From SURF-32 sp964648365 (lineage in GTDB: Bacteria > Planctomycetota > Phycisphaerae > UBA1845): 8,648 nucleotides of DNA. The stretch's first letter is position 1; every line of letters starts with the position of its first letter. The translations under genes and the position numbers were made by a program. Of this stretch, positions 1 through 5,009 are shown one piece after another. The DNA lies in assembly GCA_964648365.1 (NCBI GenBank), contig CAZYLK010000225.1, positions 1 through 8,648 on the forward strand, written 5' to 3'. The notes under the pieces are model-generated. The model was given only the letters and a program-made list of their open reading frames with translations. It did not search any database and was not told the origin of the DNA.

Positions 1-37
1 CGTGCCACGTTCGAGCGCGTCCACCGGGTCTGGCACG
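1..37. repeat. Inverted repeat downstream of the repeat-protein gene
   Basis: A perfect 7-bp inverted repeat, CGTGCCA at 1-7 and TGGCACG at 31-37, is separated by 23 nt. It lies 27 bp past the stop codon of the minus-strand gene ending at 64. It could be a weak termination or RNA-end structure for that gene, or part of a dispersed GTGCCA-type repeat, since CGTGCCACG also occurs at 2946-2954. There is no T-run, so it is not a canonical intrinsic terminator. The window edge hides any continuation. Confidence 0.25.
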
Positions 38-63
38 CACCTGGCGAGGCTTCCGGGCTCTGC

Positions 64-1683
64 CTAACCGCCGGTGAACGCACGCTGGAACGCGCCGGCG
101 TCGCGCAGATCGACCCGTCCGTTGCCGTCGAAATCGAAAATGGCACACGAGTAATCGCCCGGGCAAGCGTCCGGTCCGGCAAGGCACGCGACGAACCCGT
201 CCAGGTCGGCCAGGTCCACGTCGCCGTCGCCCTCGCCGTCGCCCTTGATCGTGTCGAACTCGACCACGAAGTGCGCACTTTCGGTGCCGCCGTTGCCGCG
301 CAGGATGCCGGAGCCGAGCACCATCTGTCCGCCATTGTTCATTGACGGCCAACCCTGGAAGGTGTTCAGCTCGCCGCCCAGCGGCGTGGGATCGTCATCC
401 GCGGCCGTGACGATCGTCTCGCCCGACGGCGTGATCAGCACCTGGAGGCTGCGTTCACGGTTGTCATCTTCGCGCACGACGCACCAGATCAGCAGGTTGC
501 CGCAGTCGTCGAAGGCGCGCATCGGATTGCGCGACACGGCCAGGTAGCGCACCTCGCCGTTGCCGATGCGATCAAGAAACACCACCGCCTTGCGCCAGTT
601 CCCCGGCCGGCCCACCATCCAACCGGAGTTGCCTTCGCCGCCGAGATTGATGTCCGTAAAGAAGGCGAGTTCGCCCGCGTTGTTGAGGATCGGATGCCAG
701 AAGTTCAGGAACGTGCCGCCGATCGGCGACGGCTGCCCGCGCCAGACCGCCCATTCATGCACGCCGTTGCGCGAGATGAACAGGCCCTGCCCCCCGCGCC
801 CGCCGGCAACGATGGAAAAGAACGCGATGTCGCCGGCATCGTTGATATCAGGAACGGCGCCGACGGGCATCTTCGTGCCGTCGCCGAAGTTGCTCGACTC
901 GAACGCGAGAATCTGAAGCGTCCCACCCCCCGGCGCCGGCTCCCCCGCCGAAACCACCTTGGACACCACGCCGTCTTCCCACTTGAATATCTGGGCGACC
1001 GTCGAGCCCTCGTTGTAGGCCAGAAAAACGACCTGTCGATGGTTGTTGATGGAGCCCGGCCCGACCATGCCGATGCGCCCGCCCATCGGCGACGGATCGC
1101 CCACGGCCGCGAGCTTGATAATGTCATCTTCGGCCCGACGGTAGAGAAACAGGCCGCGCGAGGTCGGCCCGTCCACCACGTCCGCCAGGAACATCACGTC
1201 TCCGGCGTCATTGACCGCGGGAATGAAGTAGGTGCCGCGAAAGAAGCCGGTAAACGTCCCGCCCACCGGCGTCGGGTCGCCGCAGTGCGTTCCCGGATCG
1301 CCGGTCCCGCCGCCGGAGCCGCAGCCGAGCGCGATGGCGCGCAGCCCGTCGTCATCCGCCAGGAAGATACCCTGGTTGCGGGACACGCCCTCGATAAATG
1401 CGGAGAAGGCCACCGTCCCCCGTGCGTCGATGGATGCGCCGTCGCCGTACGCAACAGGGTTTAACTCGCCGCCCTCAGGCCCGGGCTGCTTGTGCCAGGC
1501 CCGGGCGGTGAATCGAAACGGCACGTCGGGCGCCGCGGCGCCCGGTTCGGCAGAGACGCGCCCCGGCTCGCCGTCGGGGCCGGGCAGCCAGATGTCATCC
1601 GCCACGCGAACGTGCGTCTGCCCCGCCGCGACGGCGACGCCCGCGAACACCACGACGCATAGACAACAGAACCGGTTCACCAT
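64..1683 (-). CDS. Secreted NxxGxxAF-type tandem-repeat protein with C-terminal dockerin-like domain
   Basis: This 539-aa protein begins with a Sec signal peptide: basic N-terminus, hydrophobic core at about 6-18, probable cleavage near AVAA (17-20). The body holds about seven copies of an N/D-xx-G-xxx-F/hydrophobic motif (near residues 84, 157, 212, 280, 334, 391, 449). These alternate with a PxPxGG motif (near 68, 138, 198, 250, 320, 434). The pattern matches the 'NxxGxxAF choice-of-anchor' repeat proteins common in planctomycetes. The 51-70-residue spacing suggests propeller blades, which is inference. The tail (about 485-537) has two calcium-loop motifs, DGDVDLAD and DFDGNGRVD, as in dockerin-like ends. 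The start at 1683 is chosen because the signal peptide begins there and AAGGGGAT lies just upstream; the reading frame is open 32 codons further but that stretch is not signal-like. No enzymatic residues are recognised, so the function is unknown, probably extracellular or surface. Confidence 0.85.
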   Translation of the reverse strand: MVNRFCCLCVVVFAGVAVAAGQTHVRVADDIWLPGPDGEPGRVSAEPGAAAPDVPFRFTARAWHKQPGPEGGELNPVAYGDGASIDARGTVAFSAFIEGVSRNQGIFLADDDGLRAIALGCGSGGGTGDPGTHCGDPTPVGGTFTGFFRGTYFIPAVNDAGDVMFLADVVDGPTSRGLFLYRRAEDDIIKLAAVGDPSPMGGRIGMVGPGSINNHRQVVFLAYNEGSTVAQIFKWEDGVVSKVVSAGEPAPGGGTLQILAFESSNFGDGTKMPVGAVPDINDAGDIAFFSIVAGGRGGQGLFISRNGVHEWAVWRGQPSPIGGTFLNFWHPILNNAGELAFFTDINLGGEGNSGWMVGRPGNWRKAVVFLDRIGNGEVRYLAVSRNPMRAFDDCGNLLIWCVVREDDNRERSLQVLITPSGETIVTAADDDPTPLGGELNTFQGWPSMNNGGQMVLGSGILRGNGGTESAHFVVEFDTIKGDGEGDGDVDLADLDGFVACLAGPDACPGDYSCAIFDFDGNGRVDLRDAGAFQRAFTGG

Positions 1684-1734
1684 TGGCGCATCCCCTTGAA
1701 ACCCCGCCTGCGCTGGCCGCAGGACAATGGCCTC

Positions 1735-1740
1735 ATCATA
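1735..1740 (-). promoter_or_regulatory. Candidate -10 element for the repeat-protein gene
   Basis: On the minus strand the hexamer TATGAT (5/6 to TATAAT) lies about 50 nt before the ATG at 1683. It would give a short leader that excludes the upstream in-frame ATG at 1779. No convincing -35 box is present at 17-18 nt, so this is weak. Confidence 0.25.
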
Positions 1741-1814
1741 CCCGGCGCCGATCCGGGCGCGTAACGCAGACGCACGCAATGCCGCAAGCCTGGCGTTCCC
1801 GGACGTGGATGTGA

Positions 1815-1831
1815 CGAGTTCTTACGACTCG
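1815..1831 (-). terminator. Possible stem-loop after the CBS gene
   Basis: CGAGT (1815-1819) and ACTCG (1827-1831) form a 5-bp stem with a 7-nt loop, 10 bp past the stop codon of the CBS gene. There is no U-tract. It may mark the 3' end of that transcript but could be chance. Confidence 0.2.
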
Positions 1832-1840
1832 AACGGTGGA

Positions 1841-2701
1841 TCAGGCATTCAGCGCGGTTGCGAGGACGCGCAGCAGATCATCCTCGGTCAGGATGCCGGC
1901 GAGCCGGACGTTCTGCACCACCGGCAGGCTGCCGATCCGCCGGTCGATCATCCGTTGCGCCGCTTCCGCCAGGGTAGCGCCCGGATCGATGGTGATGACT
2001 TCCGTGTGCATGATCTCGGCAAGATGGTCATCCAGGGGCACGTAGATGTGGTTTTCCTCGGCCGTTCCCGCGTCGATGGCGGCCCGCCCCAGCGCCAGCC
2101 GGACGTCGCGATCCGACACGATACCGATGAGGCGGTCGCCCTCTACCACCGGGACGTGCCGGATGCGCTTGTGCCGCATCAACCGCTGCGCGGCCGCCAG
2201 CGTATCCGTCGGCCCCAGCGAATAGACGTTGGCCAGCATGTGATCGCGAACCTTCTCGAAGCGCCAGGCCGGCCGGGTAACGCGGAAGTGATCGTCGACG
2301 TAGAGTTTGAGCAAGTCGAACCGGCTGACGATACCCGCGGGACGGTCGTGGTTGGCGAGCGGCACCGCGTGAATGTCGTGTTCCAGCATGACGCTGATCG
2401 CTTCTTCGATCCCGGCGGTGGCCGGCAGGGAGTACACCGGCGCCGAGGCGATCTGGGCCACCTGCGTCGGCCCGACGTAGCCGGGCGCGTGGCCGCCACC
2501 GATCCGCTCCCGTCGCGGCAACCAGCCCACGGACTGCATCAGGTCGCGTTCGGAGACCATTCCCACGAGGTGACCGCCGTCCGTCACCGGGAGGTGGTGA
2601 ATGCCGTGCTCCTCCATCAGCGCGATGGCCTTATCGGTGGAATCGTTGCAGTCCAAAGTCACGACGCGGGTGTCGCCGATGTCGATGAGTCTGCGGGTCA
2701 T
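1841..2701 (-). CDS. Stand-alone protein of four CBS domains (two Bateman modules)
   Basis: The 286-aa protein consists almost entirely of four CBS domains, at about 8-58, 80-135, 148-205 and 225-282. Each ends in the typical G-[IM]-[VL]-[ST]-x-x-D motif: GMVSERD (47-53), GIVSRFD (123-129), GIVSDRD (193-199) and GILTEDD (269-275). In CBS proteins the Ser/Thr and Asp of this motif contact the ribose of bound adenosine nucleotides, so binding of AMP, ATP, SAM or similar is likely; the ligand cannot be read from sequence. No catalytic, DNA-binding or membrane domain is attached, so it probably acts as a cytoplasmic nucleotide or energy sensor on an unknown partner. The start at 2701 is supported by AGGAAAGG about 7 nt upstream and by the first CBS strand beginning soon after. 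It lies 157 bp upstream of the secreted repeat-protein gene on the same strand; that spacing leaves co-transcription uncertain. Confidence 0.9.
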   Translation of the reverse strand: MTRRLIDIGDTRVVTLDCNDSTDKAIALMEEHGIHHLPVTDGGHLVGMVSERDLMQSVGWLPRRERIGGGHAPGYVGPTQVAQIASAPVYSLPATAGIEEAISVMLEHDIHAVPLANHDRPAGIVSRFDLLKLYVDDHFRVTRPAWRFEKVRDHMLANVYSLGPTDTLAAAQRLMRHKRIRHVPVVEGDRLIGIVSDRDVRLALGRAAIDAGTAEENHIYVPLDDHLAEIMHTEVITIDPGATLAEAAQRMIDRRIGSLPVVQNVRLAGILTEDDLLRVLATALNA

Positions 2702-2801
2702 GGTCGGGCCTTTCCTGCTGTCCGGTGCGGCCGGGGGCACGGGGTAGATCGGCATCCGGCGGAGCCGGCCCGACTCCGGAGACGCCGCGCCGCTCCCCGT
2801 G

Positions 2802-2807
2802 ATTCTA
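2802..2807 (-). promoter_or_regulatory. Candidate -10 element for the CBS gene
   Basis: On the minus strand TAGAAT (5/6 to TATAAT) lies about 100 nt before the ATG at 2701, in an otherwise very GC-rich stretch. The -35 region is poor; TTCGCC at 2827-2832 would give a 19-nt spacer. Low certainty. Confidence 0.22.
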
Positions 2808-2910
2808 CGCGACATACCGGTGGCTCGGCGAACCCCGACCGAAGCGCGGTCGCAGGCGGGTGCGTGAGGCTCTCGACGGCTCAGTCCGCAAGTCGGCCGA
2901 GCGGAACGGC

Positions 2911-2930
2911 GGCACCACGGGGCACCACGG
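2911..2930. repeat. 10-bp perfect tandem duplication
   Basis: GGCACCACGG occurs twice head to tail (2911-2920 and 2921-2930), directly next to the hairpin that starts at 2926 and just before the 34-bp tandem duplication. It appears to belong to the same repeat-rich patch. Confidence 0.6.
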
Positions 2931-2949
2931 CCTCGAAGACGAGACCGTG
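2926..2949 (-). repeat. Strong 10-bp hairpin with 4-nt loop
   Basis: The arms CACGGCCTCG (2926-2935) and CGAGACCGTG (2940-2949) are complementary at 9 of 10 positions around the loop AAGA. Read as minus-strand RNA the odd pair becomes a G-U wobble, giving a full 10-bp stem with loop UCUU. No T-run follows on either strand, so it is not a standard terminator. The G-U pair hints that, if it is transcribed, the minus strand is the functional one. Confidence 0.45.
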
Positions 2950-3010
2950 CCACGCCGCAGTGCCGGCGAGTGCCAGCGCATGCCAGGCCGCAAGTGCCGG
3001 CGAGTGCCAG
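2943..3010. repeat. Imperfect tandem duplication of about 34 bp (two copies)
   Basis: Two units lie head to tail, about 2943-2976 and 2977-3010. Their shared core AGTGCCGGCGAGTGCCAG is perfectly repeated at 2959-2976 and 2993-3010, 34 bp apart. The remainder (CCGCA(A), TGCCA) aligns with one single-base indel and a few substitutions. Each unit contains several TGCCA/TGCCG words. On the minus strand it reads as spaced TGGCA(C/T) words. Confidence 0.6.
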
Positions 3011-3161
3011 CTGCCGATGTTGTCACGCACCCGCGGCAGGCGCACCCGGCGCCTTGAGGACGCCGGAAGCCGCCATGCGTGGCCGCCCGGCCGGGTGCAG
3101 CCCGACCGCCGGCCGAGCCAAGCGGATGCACCCGCGTGTTCCGCCGCCGGCACTCCGCGGC

Positions 3162-3167
3162 TAGTAT
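3162..3167 (+). promoter_or_regulatory. Candidate -10 element for the glycosyltransferase gene
   Basis: TAGTAT (4/6 to TATAAT) lies about 63 nt before the TTG start and is one of the few AT-rich words in this region. It is followed by CC; the same eight bases TAGTATCC recur at 6697-6704 in the promoter of the CAP lipoprotein gene. No good -35 box is seen. Confidence 0.25.
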
Positions 3168-3218
3168 CCGCATCGGCCCGTGCACCGAAGGCGAAAGCGT
3201 CGCGGCCGCCCGAACGAC

Positions 3219-3225
3219 AGGAGGT
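3219..3225 (+). promoter_or_regulatory. Perfect Shine-Dalgarno deciding a TTG start
   Basis: AGGAGGT at 3219-3225 is fully complementary to the 16S anti-Shine-Dalgarno and sits 4 nt before TTG at 3230-3232. No ATG or GTG is suitably placed in the frame nearby, so this site fixes the glycosyltransferase start at TTG. Confidence 0.75.
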
Positions 3226-3229
3226 CATC

Positions 3230-3970
3230 TTGCCCGACAAGCCGCCGCTGGAACCCCTGAGCCTCACCGTTTTCTTCCCCTGCTACAACGAAGAGGCGAA
3301 CGTCGAGCGCGTCACGCTGGCGGCACTGAAGATGTGCCGGCGCGTCGCGGCGGACTTCGAGGTCATCATCGTCAACGACGGCAGCCGTGACCGCACGGGC
3401 GAGATCGCCGATCGGCTCGCGGCCGAACACGCCGAGGTCCGCGCGGTTCACAACAATCCGAATCTCGGCTACGGCGGCGCATTGCAGCGCGGATTTCGCG
3501 AGGCCCGCAAGAACTGGGTCTTCTACACCGACGGCGACGGGCAGTTCGACTTCGAGGAGATCGACGCCCTCCTGCCGTTGCTTCGCGATCACGACATCGC
3601 CAGCGCCTATCGACTGAACCGGCAGGAGGGATTCGTACGGCGGATGAACGGCAAGGTCTGGACGACGCTCGTGAACGTCCTGTTCGGCCTGTGGCTGCGC
3701 GACATCGACTGCGCCTTCAAGATGTACCCACGCAAACTGTTCGATCGGATCGAGATGAAGTCGATGGGCGCGCTGATCGACACCGAGATCCTCGCCCGCG
3801 CCCGCTACCTGGGCTGTACCATCGGCCAGGTCGGCGTCCATCACTACCCGCGCACCGCGGGCAACTCGACCGGCGCGAACCTTCGCGTCATCCTGCGGGC
3901 CTTCAAGGAACTGTTCATCCTCCGTGGCCAGATCCGCCGCACCTCGCGTCGCGACGAGACCCCACGCTGA
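3230..3970 (+). CDS. Family 2 glycosyltransferase, polyprenyl-phosphate mannosyltransferase (DPM1)-like
   Basis: This 246-aa GT-A fold enzyme is predicted to transfer a sugar from a nucleotide sugar, typically GDP-mannose or UDP-glucose in this clan, to a polyprenyl phosphate or another acceptor at the inner face of the membrane. Visible motifs are FPCYNEE (16-22), the nucleotide-binding VNDGSRDRT (48-56), NLGYGGALQRG (78-88), the metal-binding DGDGQF (101-106; D101 and D103) and DIDCAFK (158-164). A late basic HYPRTAGNST (205-214) precedes a C-terminal amphipathic region and a basic tail. There are no transmembrane helices, unlike the bacterial GtrB/ArnC forms with membrane anchors, so it resembles compact DPM1-type enzymes. 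The start is TTG, chosen for its perfect Shine-Dalgarno. The same frame stays open far upstream, but that part overlaps the CBS gene antisense and is not coding. Donor and acceptor are unknown, and no other glycan genes are adjacent. Confidence 0.88.
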   Translation: MPDKPPLEPLSLTVFFPCYNEEANVERVTLAALKMCRRVAADFEVIIVNDGSRDRTGEIADRLAAEHAEVRAVHNNPNLGYGGALQRGFREARKNWVFYTDGDGQFDFEEIDALLPLLRDHDIASAYRLNRQEGFVRRMNGKVWTTLVNVLFGLWLRDIDCAFKMYPRKLFDRIEMKSMGALIDTEILARARYLGCTIGQVGVHHYPRTAGNSTGANLRVILRAFKELFILRGQIRRTSRRDETPR

Positions 3971-3975
3971 CGTGG
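3962..3975 (+). terminator. Small hairpin over the glycosyltransferase stop codon
   Basis: CCACG (3962-3966) and CGTGG (3971-3975) flank the loop CTGA, which contains the stop codon. The hairpin lies where the glycosyltransferase and mqnD genes converge with only 33 bp between them. It lacks a U-tract, so it is only a possible transcript end signal. Confidence 0.2.
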
Positions 3976-4003
3976 ACGCGCAGCGCTGGAACGGCGTTAC
4001 CCG

Positions 4004-4858
4004 TCAGCCGATGAAGTCGATCTGGCCTACCGCCGGCACCAGCCCAGCCGCGTGTCCCTGCCGCAGCAACTCACGCACGGCTTCGCGGCCGGTCTCGCCG
4101 TAATCGACCGTCCAGTCGTTGACGTACATCCCCACGAACTCGTCGGCGAGCTCTCGTCCCATGTCGCGGGCGTATTGCAGGGCGTGCTCGACGGCCTCGG
4201 CACGATGGGCGAGGCTGAACTGGATGCTCTCTTTCAGCACGGCTGTGATCGACTCCATGTCGGGACGTCCGTGGTCGCGGCGGATGCAGTTGCCGCCCAG
4301 CGGCAGCGGCAGATCCGTGCGATCCTGCCACCAGGCGCCGAGGTCGATCACGTTGTGCAACCGATGGTTCTGAAAGGTCAACTGTCCCTCGTGGATGATC
4401 AGGCCCGCGTCGGCCCGCCCGGCGGCGACGTGGTCCAGGATCTGATCGAACATCACCACCTCGTGCCGGAACTCCCCCTTCCCCAGGAGCAGATTCAGCG
4501 CCAGGAACGCCGTGGTCATCTCGCCGGGAACTGCAATCAGCTTCCCGCGCAGCTCGCCCGGGGACATGGGCTCGCGCGCCACGACCAGGGGACCGTAGCC
4601 GTCGCCCATGCTCGAACCGCAGGCGGTCAGCGCGTACCGGTCGGCGACGTAGGGATAGGCATGGATGCTGATGGCCGTGATGTCGAGTTCCCCCCGCCGG
4701 GCGCGCTCGTTGAGCGTCTGGATGTCCTGCAGGACGTGCTCAAACGCCCAACCGCGCCCGTCCACCCGGCCGGTCGCCAGGCCGTAGAACATGAAGGCGT
4801 CGTCGGGGTCGGGGCTGTGGCCCAATGTTAACGTCTGGTTAACGGTTCGGGGGGTCAT
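4004..4858 (-). CDS. mqnD: 1,4-dihydroxy-6-naphthoate synthase (menaquinone, futalosine pathway)
   Basis: The 284-aa protein matches MqnD, which converts cyclic dehypoxanthinylfutalosine to 1,4-dihydroxy-6-naphthoate in the futalosine route to menaquinone, in the cytoplasm. Its fold is that of periplasmic binding proteins. Visible family motifs are HSPDPDDAFMFYGL (14-27), LDITAIS (58-64), GSSMGDGYGP (81-90), the IHEGQ segment (155-159), whose His156 corresponds to the residue proposed as catalytic in the Thermus enzyme, and the C-terminal NDWTVDYG (247-254). The length is normal for the family. The start at 4858 is supported by AGAGGAG with AGGAG 5 nt from the ATG and by the motif order; an upstream in-frame ATG at 4924 has no support. 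No other mqn gene is present in the window. The gene is divergent from the FHA-GAF-PP2C gene and convergent with the glycosyltransferase, so it is probably transcribed alone. Confidence 0.93.
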   Translation of the reverse strand: MTPRTVNQTLTLGHSPDPDDAFMFYGLATGRVDGRGWAFEHVLQDIQTLNERARRGELDITAISIHAYPYVADRYALTACGSSMGDGYGPLVVAREPMSPGELRGKLIAVPGEMTTAFLALNLLLGKGEFRHEVVMFDQILDHVAAGRADAGLIIHEGQLTFQNHRLHNVIDLGAWWQDRTDLPLPLGGNCIRRDHGRPDMESITAVLKESIQFSLAHRAEAVEHALQYARDMGRELADEFVGMYVNDWTVDYGETGREAVRELLRQGHAAGLVPAVGQIDFIG

Positions 4859-4895
4859 TTCGGCTCCTCTCGGCTGGTCGATCCAATGGGAGGGC

Positions 4896-4903
4896 AGTAT
4901 ACT
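4896..4903. promoter_or_regulatory. Palindromic AGTATACT, candidate -10 for both divergent genes
   Basis: The 8-bp palindrome AGTATACT lies between mqnD (start 4858, minus) and the FHA-GAF-PP2C gene (start about 5010, plus). Read on either strand it contains TATACT (5/6 to TATAAT), so it could act as -10 in both directions. The leaders would be about 30 nt for mqnD and about 100 nt for the other gene. The -35 regions at 17 nt (TGGTCG on plus, GTGTCC on minus) are poor. Confidence 0.3.
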
Positions 4904-5009
4904 CCGCCCGCCTCGCGCGGACACCTCGCGTGTTGCGTCGGCCGGCAGCCCGCGAATGGCGGAGGAGCGGAACCTTCAACAACCCCGTACGGACCTGATC
5001 GTTCGAGCC

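Larger units (their letters stand above)
2702..3229. other. Long divergent intergenic region with repeats
   Basis: This 528-bp region between divergently transcribed genes has no convincing coding sequence. The open frames crossing it have no start with a ribosome binding site, and their translations are Arg/Ala/Pro/His-rich with no recognised domain. It holds a candidate -10 for the CBS gene (2802-2807), a 10-bp tandem duplication (2911-2930), a hairpin (2926-2949), a tandem duplication of about 34 bp (2943-3010) and, close to the glycosyltransferase, a candidate -10 and a strong Shine-Dalgarno. A structured RNA cannot be excluded. Confidence 0.6.

Noticed and set aside
694..1464. A 256-codon plus-strand frame opposite the repeat-protein gene
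   Set aside because: The minus strand shows a signal peptide, regular repeats and a dockerin-like end. This frame shows only composition-driven sequence.
1684..1779. A 32-residue N-terminal extension of the secreted repeat protein
   Set aside because: It would place a long non-hydrophobic stretch before a clear Sec signal peptide. The ATG at 1683 has a ribosome binding site, and a candidate -10 lies inside the extension.
2943..3010. CRISPR-like repeats
   Set aside because: There are only two copies, and they are directly adjacent without unique spacers. No cas genes are present.
1727..3229. A 500-codon N-terminal extension in frame with the glycosyltransferase
   Set aside because: It runs antisense through the entire CBS gene and its translation shows no domain. 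The glycosyltransferase fold starts after the TTG at 3230, which has a perfect Shine-Dalgarno.
2881..3267. A possible small minus-strand protein in the intergenic region (His/Trp/Ala-rich repeats)
   Set aside because: The apparent peptide repeat is explained by the DNA tandem duplication. There is no start with a ribosome binding site and no domain.
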